Positions 14,226-23,209 of a stretch of 39,300 nt of DNA are shown in pieces; the stretch's first letter is position 1, and each line of letters begins with the position of its first letter. Below the pieces are notes generated by a model that saw only the letters and a list, made by a program, of their open reading frames with translations, did no database searches and was not told where the DNA came from. The stretch spans positions 1 through 39,300 of the forward strand of contig JAUVIV010000010.1 of assembly GCA_030592575.1 (NCBI GenBank), given 5' to 3'. The translations under genes were made by a program, and so were the position numbers. The stretch comes from a bacterium. GTDB lineage: Bacteria > Hydrothermota > UBA3073 > JACQXS01.

Positions 14226-15854
14226 ATGAAAAAAGAACAGTGGGAACAAGAAGTTAAAAAAAGTAAGAACAGAGATTTCAAGTTCGAAACGGTATCGGGT
14301 GAGCAAATAGATATTCTATATACTCCGGAAGATACAAAAGTAGATTACGAAAAGAATCTCGGGCATCCCGGGGAATATCCGTTTACTCGTGGAGTTTATC
14401 CGAATATGTATCGTGGTAGACTGTGGACAATGCGTCAATTTTCCGGCTTCGGAACTCCTGAGGATACAAATAATAGATATAAATATCTTTTGAAACGCGG
14501 ACAAACCGGATTGTCGGTTGCATTTGATTTTCCAACTTTATATGGTCGGGATTCAGATGACCCGTTTGTATTAGGAGAAGTAGGGAAATGTGGGGTTGCG
14601 GTAGATTCGCTTCGTGATATGGAGATAATCTTTGACGGAATACCTCTTGATAAGATTTCAACATCAATGACAATAAATCCTCCTGCAGCAATGTTGCTTG
14701 CTATGTATATAGTGGTAGGTGAAAAACAAGGAGTTTCTCCTGATGCATTAACAGGGACAATCCAGAATGATATGCTGAAGGAGTATGAGGCACAAAAAAC
14801 ATGGATATATCCACCGGAGCCAAGTATTCGGATAATTACAGATATACTTGCTTATTGCTCTGAAAATGTGCCAAAATGGAATGCGATATCAATTTCCGGT
14901 TATCATATAAGGGAAGCAGGAAGCACAGCAATACAAGAGCTTGCTTTCACGCTTGCGAATGGGTTTGCTTATGTAGAGGCTGGAATAAAAGCAGGTGTTC
15001 CGGTTGATAAATTTGCTCCGAGATTATCATTTTTCTTTAACTCGCATCTTGATTTTTTTGAGGAGATAGCAAAGTATAGAGCGGCTCGTAGAATATGGGC
15101 ACGTGAAATGAAAGAAAAATACGGCGCAAAGGATAAAAAATCATGGCTTATGAGATTTCATACGCAAACTGCCGGTTGTACTTTAACAGCTCAACAGCCG
15201 GAAAATAATATAGTAAGAGTAGCTTTTCAGGCGTTATCGGCAGTTCTTGGAGGGACACAGAGCTTGCACACAAATTCAATGGATGAAACTTGTGCTTTGC
15301 CAACGGAAAAGTCAGTAAAAATAGCATTGCGAACTCAACAAGTTCTTGCTTACGAAACAGGAGTTGCGAATACAATAGACCCACTTGGTGGTAGCTATTA
15401 TGTTGAGGCGTTGACAGACAAGATGGAGCAAAGAGCGTATGAATATTTTGATAAGATTAATAAACTTGGCGGAGTCGTAAAAGGAATAGATATTGGCTTT
15501 TTCCAGCGAGAGATAGCAGATTCTGCATACAAATATCAAAAGGAACTTCAGAACAAAGAAAAGATAATGATTGGAGTAAATAAATTTGTAGAAGATGAAA
15601 TAGACACAATGGAACTTTTGAAGATTTCACTTGAAGTAGAGAAGCATCAAGTAGAAAGGTTGAATCAAGTAAAAAAAGAAAGAAATAATACAAAAGTACG
15701 TGAAACATTGAAGGAACTTCAAAGAGCGGCAAAGGACGGAGATAATCTAATGCCAAAAATACTTGATTGTGTGCGAGTTTATGCAACACTTGGAGAGATG
15801 TGTAGTACCTTAAAAGAAGAGTTTGGAGAATATGAAGAGCCAATAATATTTTAG
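14226..15854 (+). CDS. Acyl-CoA mutase large subunit, isobutyryl-CoA-mutase-like
   Basis: Catalytic TIM-barrel subunit (542 residues) of a coenzyme-B12-dependent acyl-CoA mutase. Family motifs include RGVYPNMYRGRLWTMRQ, GLSVAFDFPT, SISGYHIREAGST and GGTQSLHTNS. Two residues known to set substrate choice can be read by alignment: the position of methylmalonyl-CoA mutase Tyr89 is Phe72 (RQFSGFG), and that of Arg207 is Gln190 (KEYEAQKTW). Phe/Gln is the pair of isobutyryl-CoA mutase, which interconverts isobutyryl- and n-butyryl-CoA. The separate small B12 subunit, as in IcmA/IcmB, is at 18242. An automatic annotation would probably say methylmalonyl-CoA mutase. Start 14226 (ATG) is preferred over the TTG at 14217. 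Confidence 0.88.
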   Translation: MKKEQWEQEVKKSKNRDFKFETVSGEQIDILYTPEDTKVDYEKNLGHPGEYPFTRGVYPNMYRGRLWTMRQFSGFGTPEDTNNRYKYLLKRGQTGLSVAFDFPTLYGRDSDDPFVLGEVGKCGVAVDSLRDMEIIFDGIPLDKISTSMTINPPAAMLLAMYIVVGEKQGVSPDALTGTIQNDMLKEYEAQKTWIYPPEPSIRIITDILAYCSENVPKWNAISISGYHIREAGSTAIQELAFTLANGFAYVEAGIKAGVPVDKFAPRLSFFFNSHLDFFEEIAKYRAARRIWAREMKEKYGAKDKKSWLMRFHTQTAGCTLTAQQPENNIVRVAFQALSAVLGGTQSLHTNSMDETCALPTEKSVKIALRTQQVLAYETGVANTIDPLGGSYYVEALTDKMEQRAYEYFDKINKLGGVVKGIDIGFFQREIADSAYKYQKELQNKEKIMIGVNKFVEDEIDTMELLKISLEVEKHQVERLNQVKKERNNTKVRETLKELQRAAKDGDNLMPKILDCVRVYATLGEMCSTLKEEFGEYEEPIIF

Positions 15855-15952
15855 TATAGAAGGAAAAACAAAAAACTATCTTGAATAATGGAATTTGAGA
15901 AGTTATTGTAAAAATTATAAGACGAAAGAATTGTGAAATTATTGACAAGGTT

Positions 15953-16024
15953 CTACCGCACTTTAGTGCAGGGTTTAGGTTCTCAATTGAAGCAAGATAA
16001 TAACCCTCGGCTAAAGCCGGGTAG
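15953..16024. repeat. CTACC/GGTAG hairpin repeat, copy 2
   Basis: Same ends as the copy at 10020: CTACC-GCACT-TT-AGTGC-AGGG at the left and CCCT-CGGCT-AA-AGCCG-GGTAG at the right. It lies between a TTGACA box (15942-15947) and the propeller start codon (16056). It may have landed in that gene's promoter region. It fills most of the 200-base gap after the mutase gene. Confidence 0.85.
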
Positions 16025-16055
16025 AAAATTAAAAACAAGAGAAGAAATAAAAAAA

Positions 16056-18224
16056 ATGATATTAGGATTATTGGTAGGATTTGTAATTGTTTTGCCGGTA
16101 ATTAGTTTTGCTCAGGTTGAGATAGTGGATACTATTTGGCTTGGACCAGAAGTAGGAAATGGGATAAGGCCAATAGCAGTTGGTATAGATTCAAACACTA
16201 ACAAGATATATGTGATTAATAATATCAGCAATAATGTCTCTGTGATAGATGGTGCAACTGATTCAATGATAGCGACTGTAATAGTTGGCAAGAGCCCTGC
16301 AGATATTGGTATCAATCTCAATACTAACAAGATATATGTTACAAATAGCAAAAGTGATAATGTTTCCGTAATAAATAGTTTAACCAATTTAGTAATAAAA
16401 ACTATACCAGTTGGTGGTAATCCACAGGGTGTAGGTATTAACCCATCAACAAACAGGATATATGTTGCAAATTGTGATGATAATAATATTTCTGTAATAA
16501 ATGGAGAAACTGACTTAATAATAGCAACTATATCAGTTGGTGATAAGCCTTATGGTGTGGGAGTTAATCCAGATTCTAAAAAAATATATGTTGCGAATGA
16601 GCGAGGTAATAGTGTTTCTGTGATAGATGAAGAGGTTGATTCAGTGATAGAAACTATAATAGGAGTTGGGCATTCTCATAGTATTGCTGTCAACCGGGTT
16701 ACTAACAAAATATATGTTACAGACGTGGCAGGGGATAATGTTCATGTAATAGATGGTTCAGGTGATTCGTTGCTAACAACTATACCAGTTGGGACAGATC
16801 CTTTCAAGATAGATGTGAATTTAACTACTAACAAAATATATGTTGCAAATATACTTAGCGATAATGTTTCCGTAATAGACGGTGGAATTGATTCAGTAAT
16901 AGCAACTATACCAATTGATGGTAATATGGTTAGGTCTTGGGGTATAGGAGTAAATCCGAGTACTAATAAGATATATGTTACAAGTGACTTGGATGACAAT
17001 ATTTTTGTGGTAAATGGATTGACCGACTCAGTAATCACGAGTATAAAAGTTGGTGTTAAACTCATAGGGATAAATGTTAATCCAATTACTAATAAAATGT
17101 ATGTTACAAATTTTAGTGATAATAATGTGTGGGTAATAGATGAAGAAACTGACTTAGTAATAGCAAATATAAAAGTTGGTAATGGTCCCTGGAATATTGG
17201 TGTTAACTCAACTACTAACAAAGTATATGTTACAAATAGTTGGGAAGAAATGATTTTTGTGATAGATGGTGAAGGTGATTCCATGATAACAACTATAGGA
17301 ATTTGGAGTATTGGAATAGGTGTAAATTCCAATACCAATAAGATATATGTTGGAAAAAAAGATAGTATTTTTGTAATAGATGGTTTTGGCGATTCAGTGA
17401 TAACTACTATTACTGAAAAAGTTAATGGTATTGGTTTTGGTGAATATATAAATATTAATCTAAATACCAACAAGATATATATTACAGGTAACAATACGGA
17501 TAGTATTTCTGTGGTAGATGGAATAGGTGATTCAGTAATTGCAGAGATAGAAATTGGGGAAAGACCTGCGGGTATAGGAGTCAATTTAAGTACTGATAAA
17601 ATATATGTTGCCAATAGTGATACTAACTATGTTTCTGTGGTAGATGGGATAGGGGATTCGGTAATAGGAATTATAGAAGTTGGTAATGAACCAAGAGGTA
17701 TTGGTACCAATTCAGTTATTAATAAAATATATGTTGCAAATTATGGTGATAATACTGTATCCGTGATAAATGGTAAAAATGATTCAGTGATTCAAGTTAT
17801 TCCTGTGGGTAGGATGCCATGGTCTATTATAGTAAATGATAGTACAGGTAGGATTTATGTGAATTGTTTTGCAGAAGGAGCGATTTGGGTGCTTGAGGAT
17901 AAGACAGGGATAGAAGAAGATAGATTCTTTGCTAACACTCAGAAAAACAGATTGGAGGTATATCCGAATCCAGTTAGTCAGAAAACAATTATTCGTTATT
18001 CGTTAAACGAAAACCGACCGATTCATGATGTACAATTAACAATTACCGATATTGTCGGAAGACTCATTCGTACTTTCACGATTAACAAGTCACAAGTTGC
18101 GATTCATGAAATTACATGGGATAGGAAAGATAATAATAAAAAAAGAGTTGCAAATGGAATTTATTTCTGTAGATTAGAAACAGACGAAAAAGTACTTACG
18201 AAAAAGATGTGTTTAGTGAGATAG
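16056..18224 (+). CDS. Exported 14-blade YVTN/NHL-type beta-propeller with C-terminal sorting tail
   Basis: Starts with a signal peptide (MILGLLVGFVIVLPVISFAQ) and then carries 14 tandem units of about 42 residues with the core VN.NTNKIYV.N...NNVSVIDG..DSVI.TI.VG. This is the YVTN-type blade, and fourteen units would make two seven-bladed propellers. The last ~90 residues are a 'LEVYPNPV ... GIYFCRL ... KKMCLVR' tail, as in type IX or FlgD-like sorting domains. Start 16056 is preferred over the in-frame GTG at 15933, which would put a repeat element and 41 charged residues before the signal peptide. It splits the two subunit genes of the acyl-CoA mutase. The binding partner is unknown. Confidence 0.87.
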   Translation: MILGLLVGFVIVLPVISFAQVEIVDTIWLGPEVGNGIRPIAVGIDSNTNKIYVINNISNNVSVIDGATDSMIATVIVGKSPADIGINLNTNKIYVTNSKSDNVSVINSLTNLVIKTIPVGGNPQGVGINPSTNRIYVANCDDNNISVINGETDLIIATISVGDKPYGVGVNPDSKKIYVANERGNSVSVIDEEVDSVIETIIGVGHSHSIAVNRVTNKIYVTDVAGDNVHVIDGSGDSLLTTIPVGTDPFKIDVNLTTNKIYVANILSDNVSVIDGGIDSVIATIPIDGNMVRSWGIGVNPSTNKIYVTSDLDDNIFVVNGLTDSVITSIKVGVKLIGINVNPITNKMYVTNFSDNNVWVIDEETDLVIANIKVGNGPWNIGVNSTTNKVYVTNSWEEMIFVIDGEGDSMITTIGIWSIGIGVNSNTNKIYVGKKDSIFVIDGFGDSVITTITEKVNGIGFGEYININLNTNKIYITGNNTDSISVVDGIGDSVIAEIEIGERPAGIGVNLSTDKIYVANSDTNYVSVVDGIGDSVIGIIEVGNEPRGIGTNSVINKIYVANYGDNTVSVINGKNDSVIQVIPVGRMPWSIIVNDSTGRIYVNCFAEGAIWVLEDKTGIEEDRFFANTQKNRLEVYPNPVSQKTIIRYSLNENRPIHDVQLTITDIVGRLIRTFTINKSQVAIHEITWDRKDNNKKRVANGIYFCRLETDEKVLTKKMCLVR

Positions 18225-18241
18225 AAAATCAGGAGTAAAAA

Positions 18242-18643
18242 ATGGGTAAGAAAATAAGAGTATTAGTTGCAAAGCCGGGTCTTGACGGGCATGACAGAGG
18301 GGCAAAAATAGTGGCAGCGGCTTTTAGAGATGCGGGAATGGAAGTTATATATACGGGGCTTCATCAGACTTCGGAACAAATAGTGGCGGCAGCAATTCAG
18401 GAAGATGTTGATATACTTGGCATCTCAATTCTTTCGGGTGCTCATATGACAATATTTCCGAGAATTATTAAACTTCTCAAAGAAAATGGAGCAGAAGATA
18501 TAATTGTTAGTGGTGGAGGAATAATTCCTCCGGAAGATATAATTGAACTTGAGAAACTCGGGGTTCAAAAGTTATTTGGTCCCGGAACATCAACTGTGGA
18601 GATAATAAAATGGATGAAACAAGTAGTAAGTCACAAATCATAA
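18242..18643 (+). CDS. Acyl-CoA mutase B12-binding subunit
   Basis: A 133-residue cobalamin-binding domain that partners the catalytic subunit at 14226. The B12 motif DGHDRG (His as lower axial ligand) is at about 15-20, followed by ILSGAH and SGGGIIP, as in the small subunits of methylmalonyl- and isobutyryl-CoA mutases. CAGGAG lies 8 bases before the ATG. Its 3' end overlaps the next gene by 34 bases. It is unusual that it is separated from its partner by a 2.2-kb exported protein gene. Confidence 0.93.
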   Translation: MGKKIRVLVAKPGLDGHDRGAKIVAAAFRDAGMEVIYTGLHQTSEQIVAAAIQEDVDILGISILSGAHMTIFPRIIKLLKENGAEDIIVSGGGIIPPEDIIELEKLGVQKLFGPGTSTVEIIKWMKQVVSHKS

Positions 18644-19473
18644 ATTATAAGTTAGGAAAGCTTGAACTTTCACTTTTGCGTAGTGGCACTTTTTATCTTG
18701 ATGGTGGTGCTATGTTTGGAGTAGTGCCAAAGGTTATGTGGGAGAAGCTCACTCCATCAGATTCTAAGAACCGAATTAAACTTGGATTAAGTTGTTTGAT
18801 TATTCGTTCCGGTGATAAAAATGTGCTTATAGATACAGGAATTTGCGATATGGGTGAGAAGTTCAGAAAAATATTTAGCTTGGAAGAAGTTGATTTGGAT
18901 GGTTGTTTAGAAAAAATAGGATTAACTCCAAATGATATAGATATTGTAATAAATACACATTTGCATTTTGACCATTGTGGTGGTAATACTCGTCTTAAAG
19001 GAGAAAATTGGGTACCTTCTTTTCCAAATGCTAAATATATTGTACAAGAAGAAGAATGGGAAGAAGCAACTCATTCAAATGAACGGACTCAAGCAAGTTA
19101 TATTCCTCATACTTTTATTCCAATTAAAGAAGCAGGACTTTTGGAGCTTGTGAATGGAGATATTGAAATTTTGCCAGGAATAAAAATAATTCAAACGGGA
19201 GGACATACTAAAGGACATCAAGTTGTATTGCTTGAATCGGATAACAAAAAAGCTCTGTATCTTGCAGACCTTATTCCTACTTCATCTCATATTAAAACAC
19301 CTTATGTAATGGGGTACGACCTTTATCCACTTGAAACAATGGATAAAAAAAGAGATTTATTAGGGAAAGCTATAAAAGAAAATTGGCTTTTGTTGTTTGA
19401 GCATGACCCAATAATTGGGATGGGATATTTAGAGGCAAAAGAAGGTAAGATGCTATTTACTCCTAAAGAATAG
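18610..19473 (+). CDS. Metallo-beta-lactamase-fold hydrolase
   Basis: A cytosolic 287-residue hydrolase with the metal motif HLHFDH (H-x-H-x-D-H) at about 117-122, then GGHTKGHQ and ADLIPTSSH for the remaining ligands. It resembles the branch with lactonases and related esterases; the substrate cannot be read. The ATG follows GTGGAG by 8 bases and lies inside the end of the B12-subunit gene, so the two are probably co-translated. That suggests a role in the same acyl-CoA pathway, for instance thioester hydrolysis, but this is only inferred. Confidence 0.85.
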   Translation: MDETSSKSQIINYKLGKLELSLLRSGTFYLDGGAMFGVVPKVMWEKLTPSDSKNRIKLGLSCLIIRSGDKNVLIDTGICDMGEKFRKIFSLEEVDLDGCLEKIGLTPNDIDIVINTHLHFDHCGGNTRLKGENWVPSFPNAKYIVQEEEWEEATHSNERTQASYIPHTFIPIKEAGLLELVNGDIEILPGIKIIQTGGHTKGHQVVLLESDNKKALYLADLIPTSSHIKTPYVMGYDLYPLETMDKKRDLLGKAIKENWLLLFEHDPIIGMGYLEAKEGKMLFTPKE

Positions 19474-19546
19474 AAAACTGCCTGGAAATTAAAAACTTTT
19501 TATTGATTCATTCAGTAAAGGTATAAAATCAAGGAGTGTTCAGAAA

Positions 19547-20116
19547 ATGAAAAAGAAAGAGAGAAAAGAGGAAATACTTAGACTTTTGAAAATGAAAGCG
19601 GATGAGTTAGGCAGAATGCCTAAGAAAGTAGAAATTGACAAGGATCGTCGCCTACCTTCTTACGAGACTTATAGACAATATGTTGGTACTCTTCCTGCAC
19701 TTGTTACGGCTATAGGATATAAATCACGAAAAGATGCTCGTTGTGAAGAAATATTGGAAAAAATAAAGGAAATTGGAAAGAACTTAGGAAGAATGCCAAC
19801 GGCTGCAGAGATAAAAAAAACTTGTGGAATGCATTCTTCAAAATCAGTATATAGATGTTTTGATTCCTTTAGAAATTTGGGAAAGGATTTAGGACTTCCA
19901 CCTCGAAAGAGACTCATTTATACTGATGAAGAACTTTTGAAACGATTAAGGTTAAGAGCAGAAGAACTTGGTAAAGCTCCGACTATGAAAGAAGTTGAAG
20001 CCGCTCCATCACTTCCATCTATAAGCACCTACGTGTCGCGTTTCGGTTCGCATGGCAAAGCTTTAGATCGTATAGGCTGGAAGGGAAAAAGAAGACGTCG
20101 CAATAAAAAGCAATAG
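19547..20116 (+). CDS. Protein of three homing-endonuclease-associated repeats
   Basis: The 189-residue protein is almost entirely three copies of a ~50-residue unit (about 9-58, 66-117 and 126-178) with the pattern (A/N)ELGRMPT..E(I/V)......PS..TY.(R)FGS...AL...G. This matches the homing-endonuclease-associated repeat (HNH_repeat type), a small DNA-binding module. No HNH or other nuclease domain is present, and the C-terminus is basic (KGKRRRRNKKQ). A likely role is sequence-specific DNA binding, perhaps as a regulator; it could also be the remnant of a homing endonuclease. AAGGAG precedes the ATG. It ends 11 bases before the nitroreductase gene. Confidence 0.78.
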   Translation: MKKKERKEEILRLLKMKADELGRMPKKVEIDKDRRLPSYETYRQYVGTLPALVTAIGYKSRKDARCEEILEKIKEIGKNLGRMPTAAEIKKTCGMHSSKSVYRCFDSFRNLGKDLGLPPRKRLIYTDEELLKRLRLRAEELGKAPTMKEVEAAPSLPSISTYVSRFGSHGKALDRIGWKGKRRRRNKKQ

Positions 20117-20127
20117 AAGGAGAAAAT

Positions 20128-20682
20128 ATGGGTTTAATGGAAATAATTTCAAATAGAAGAAGCATAAGAAAATATAAAAACGATCCGATACCTGATGATT
20201 TGTTAGAAAAAATACTTGAATCAGCTCGTTGGGCGCCATCATGGGCCAATACTCAATGTTGGAAATTTATCGTAATTAAAAATAAAATCTTAAAAGAGAA
20301 GCTCAGAGATACGCTTACTCCTTGGAATCCCGGAAGAAATGCAATGATAGATGCTTCTGTGGTAATAGTTGCTTGTGCTGAACTTGAAAAATCCGGATTT
20401 CGCAGGGGTGAACAAGTAACAGAACGAGAAGATTGGTATATGTTTGATGTAGCACTTGCTTTGCAAAATTTGACATTAACAGCACACTCACTTGGATTAG
20501 GAACTCTGCATATTGGTGCATTTGATGCTAATAAGGCAGAAAAAATAGTTGATGTACCTGATAATGCCAAGATAGTTGAACTTCTCGTAGTTGGTTATCC
20601 TGATGAGTCTCCTGCACCAAGAGACAGAAATGAATTAAAAAGTTTTATTTATAAAGATAAATTTAATGTTCCTTATTTTTAG
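20128..20682 (+). CDS. Nitroreductase-family protein
   Basis: FMN-dependent oxidoreductase of 184 residues. The N-terminal FMN-phosphate motif RRSIRKYKNDPI and the segment ARWAPSWANTQCWKFIV are typical, as is the later LGLGTLHIGAFDA. Such enzymes reduce nitro groups, quinones or unsaturated compounds with NAD(P)H. It has a good site (AAGGAG) before the ATG and is followed after 15 bases by an acyl-CoA synthetase. A second, diverged nitroreductase lies on the other side of the synthetase. Confidence 0.9.
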   Translation: MGLMEIISNRRSIRKYKNDPIPDDLLEKILESARWAPSWANTQCWKFIVIKNKILKEKLRDTLTPWNPGRNAMIDASVVIVACAELEKSGFRRGEQVTEREDWYMFDVALALQNLTLTAHSLGLGTLHIGAFDANKAEKIVDVPDNAKIVELLVVGYPDESPAPRDRNELKSFIYKDKFNVPYF

Positions 20683-20697
20683 AGAAGGAGAAAAAAA

Positions 20698-22425
20698 ATG
20701 GAAGAAAAAAAACATATAAGTAACGCAAAAAAAATAAGTTATGCCTATACTGGTTCAGAAATTAAGTTGATTGGCGTAACTATCGGTGAAATTCTTAATA
20801 AAATAGCAGATACTTATCCTGATAACGATGCACTTGTTGCTGTTTATCGGAATGAAAGATATACTTATAAAGAATTCAGAGAAATATGTGGTGAAGTAGC
20901 TAAAGGTTTAATGAAATTAGGAATTAAAAAAGGTGATAGAGTGGCTATTTGGGCTACGAATTATCCTGAATGGGTCATTGTCCAATTTGCTACTGCCTTA
21001 ATAGGGGCAATTCTGGTTACTGTAAATCCTTCGTTTAAGACACACGAACTTGAATATGGGTTAAGTAACTCCGAGTCTCAAACTCTTTTGTTAATTGGTA
21101 AATTTAAAACTTCTGATTATGTTTCTATGTTTTATGAAGTATGTCCTGAAGCTAAACAATGTAATCCTGGAGAGATGAATTCAAAAAAATTACCTTTATT
21201 GAAAAATGTTATTTTCCTTGGTGATGAATCATATCCCGGAATGTTTACATGGAAGGAACTTATAGAATTGGGCAAAGATGTATCTGAACAAGAATTAATA
21301 GAGAGAGGAAATTCTTTGGATACAGATGATATAATTAATATTCAATATACGTCAGGGACTACGGGTATGCCAAAAGGAGCTTGTCTTACTCATCATAATA
21401 TTCTTAACAATGGATTTTTTGTTGCTGAAGCTATGAAATTTACCAACAAAGATAGACTTTGTATTCCGGTTCCTTTCTATCACTGTTTTGGGATGGTCTT
21501 ATCTAATATAGCTTGTGTTACTCATGGTGCTACAATGGTATTGCCAGACGAGTATTATAAACCGTTAGAGGTTCTTGCAGCAATTGAGAAAGAAAAATGT
21601 ACTGCGGTTCATGGTGTTCCAACTATGTTTATTGGTGAACTTGAACATCCTGAATTTAATAAATTTGACCTTAGTACTTTGAGAACAGGTGTAATGGCAG
21701 GTTCTCCTTGTCCGGTAGAAGTAATGAAAAAAGTAAATACTCTAATGCATGCCAGTGAAATAACTATTGCTTATGGTCAAACAGAGACTTCTCCAGTAAT
21801 AACACAAACCAAACCGGAAGACTCTCTTGAATTACGTACTTCAACTGTAGGACAACCACTACCTCATACTGAGATAAAGATAGTTAACCCTGAGACGGAT
21901 ATGGTTGTTCCTATCGGCGAACAGGGAGAAATTTGTTGCCGTGGTTACGAAATAATGCGAGGATATTATAATAATCCTGATGCAACGGCAAAGGTAATAG
22001 ATATGGCTGGTTGGATACATACTGGAGATTTAGCCGTTATGGACGAAAATGGTTACTCTAAAATTACAGGTAGAATTAAGGATATGATTATTCGAGGTGG
22101 AGAAAATATCTATCCAAGAGAGATAGAGGAATTTTTATATACGCATTCAAAAGTTAAAGATATTCAAGTAATTGGAGTTCCAAGCCAAAAATATGGCGAA
22201 GAAATATGTGCCTGGATTGAACTTAAAGAAGGCGTAACTACTACACAGGAAGAAATTCAAGAATTCTGTAAAGGCAAAATTGCTCATTATAAGATACCGA
22301 AATATATCAAATTTGTTACCGAATTTCCTATGACTGTTACCGGGAAAATACAGAAATTCAAAATGCAAAAGATAGCAATTAAAGAGCTTAATTTAGAAGT
22401 AGAAGCAAATATAGAAACAGCTTAA
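20698..22425 (+). CDS. AMP-forming acyl-CoA synthetase
   Basis: Activates a carboxylic acid to its acyl-CoA with ATP. The 575-residue protein has the P-loop-like motif YTSGTTGMPKG, the A5-type YGQTETSP, the hinge stretch GWIHTGDLAVMDENGYSKITGR, and the C-terminal catalytic lysine motif PMTVTGKIQKFKM. It groups with FadD-like medium- or long-chain enzymes rather than acetyl-CoA synthetase, judging from length and the lack of the acetate-specific motifs. AGAAGGAG precedes the ATG. A link with the acyl-CoA mutase genes upstream is plausible but not proven. Confidence 0.92.
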   Translation: MEEKKHISNAKKISYAYTGSEIKLIGVTIGEILNKIADTYPDNDALVAVYRNERYTYKEFREICGEVAKGLMKLGIKKGDRVAIWATNYPEWVIVQFATALIGAILVTVNPSFKTHELEYGLSNSESQTLLLIGKFKTSDYVSMFYEVCPEAKQCNPGEMNSKKLPLLKNVIFLGDESYPGMFTWKELIELGKDVSEQELIERGNSLDTDDIINIQYTSGTTGMPKGACLTHHNILNNGFFVAEAMKFTNKDRLCIPVPFYHCFGMVLSNIACVTHGATMVLPDEYYKPLEVLAAIEKEKCTAVHGVPTMFIGELEHPEFNKFDLSTLRTGVMAGSPCPVEVMKKVNTLMHASEITIAYGQTETSPVITQTKPEDSLELRTSTVGQPLPHTEIKIVNPETDMVVPIGEQGEICCRGYEIMRGYYNNPDATAKVIDMAGWIHTGDLAVMDENGYSKITGRIKDMIIRGGENIYPREIEEFLYTHSKVKDIQVIGVPSQKYGEEICAWIELKEGVTTTQEEIQEFCKGKIAHYKIPKYIKFVTEFPMTVTGKIQKFKMQKIAIKELNLEVEANIETA

Positions 22426-22512
22426 TCGGATAGTAGCAAATTAGAATTCAATAGCGTAAAAATTGGAGTTGGTTTATATTCCATATTCCTCGTTTAACTT
22501 ATTCAATTAAAA

Positions 22513-23064
22513 ATGTTTGAATTAATGGATATTATTAAGAAAAGACGTAGCGTAAGAGCATATTTGGATAAACCCGTTGAAAATGAAAAAATAAAACAAA
22601 TAATTGAAGCAGCAAGACTTGCTCCTTCTTCTTGTAATTCACAGTGTTGGAGATTTGTTATAGCCAAAGATGATGTTAAGGAACAAATTGTTAAAAATGG
22701 ATTGGGTGGATTTATTCTTGCAAATCGTTGGGCAAAAAATGTGCCTATAATAATAGTAGCCTGTGCTGACTTGAATTTCCTTACTCACAAAGTAGGAGCA
22801 GGAATAAAAGGTATTGAATATCATTTATTAGATATAGGAATTGCGGTGGAGCATTTGGTTTTAAGAGCAACAGAACTTGGATTAGGAACTTGTTGGATTG
22901 GATGGTTTAATGAGCGAGCAGTTCGAAAGATATTAAAAATACCGAGAAACATAAAAATCACAGCTTTAATAACTCTTGGCTATCCAAAGGAAGAATTGAA
23001 ACTACATGAAAAACAGAGACTGGATTTGAAAAAGATTCTGTTCTGGAATGAATATGGAGTATAG
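22513..23064 (+). CDS. Nitroreductase-family protein
   Basis: A second FMN-dependent oxidoreductase, 183 residues, with KRRSVRAYLDKPV near the N-terminus, ARLAPSSCNSQCWRFVIA, and LGLGTCWIGWF. It is only distantly similar to the copy at 20128. It starts 87 bases after the synthetase gene with no clear ribosome site. Its stop codon is directly followed by the octamer repeat array at 23067. Confidence 0.9.
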   Translation: MFELMDIIKKRRSVRAYLDKPVENEKIKQIIEAARLAPSSCNSQCWRFVIAKDDVKEQIVKNGLGGFILANRWAKNVPIIIVACADLNFLTHKVGAGIKGIEYHLLDIGIAVEHLVLRATELGLGTCWIGWFNERAVRKILKIPRNIKITALITLGYPKEELKLHEKQRLDLKKILFWNEYGV

Positions 23065-23066
23065 GG

Positions 23067-23194
23067 AAAGGTTCAAAGGTTTAAGAGTTTAAAGGTTTAA
23101 AGGTTAAAAAGTTCAAGAGTTTAAAGGTTTAAAGGTTAAAAAGTTCAAGAGTTTAAAGGTTCAAAGGTTAAAAAGTTCAAGAGTTTAAAGGTTT
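23067..23194 (+). repeat. Left octamer array, 16 units with a 32-base higher-order period
   Basis: Sixteen contiguous 8-base units without slippage. From 23083 the block AAGAGTTT-AAAGGTT(T/C)-AAAGGTTA-AAAAGTTC occurs three times in succession. The array ends at 23194 and, after a short AT stretch, the S23-type gene starts at 23210. Confidence 0.95.
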
Positions 23195-23209
23195 AAAAAA
23201 GTTTAAATT

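Noticed and set aside
15933-16055. Propeller start at the upstream GTG (15933)
   Set aside because: The added residues would encode a palindromic repeat element ahead of a clear signal peptide.
16742-17614. Minus-strand 290-codon frame with internal repeats
   Set aside because: Its repeats are the antisense of the propeller blades, and the plus-strand gene has a signal peptide and family motifs.
23067-23194. CRISPR array
   Set aside because: The 8-base units are contiguous with no spacers, and there are no cas genes.
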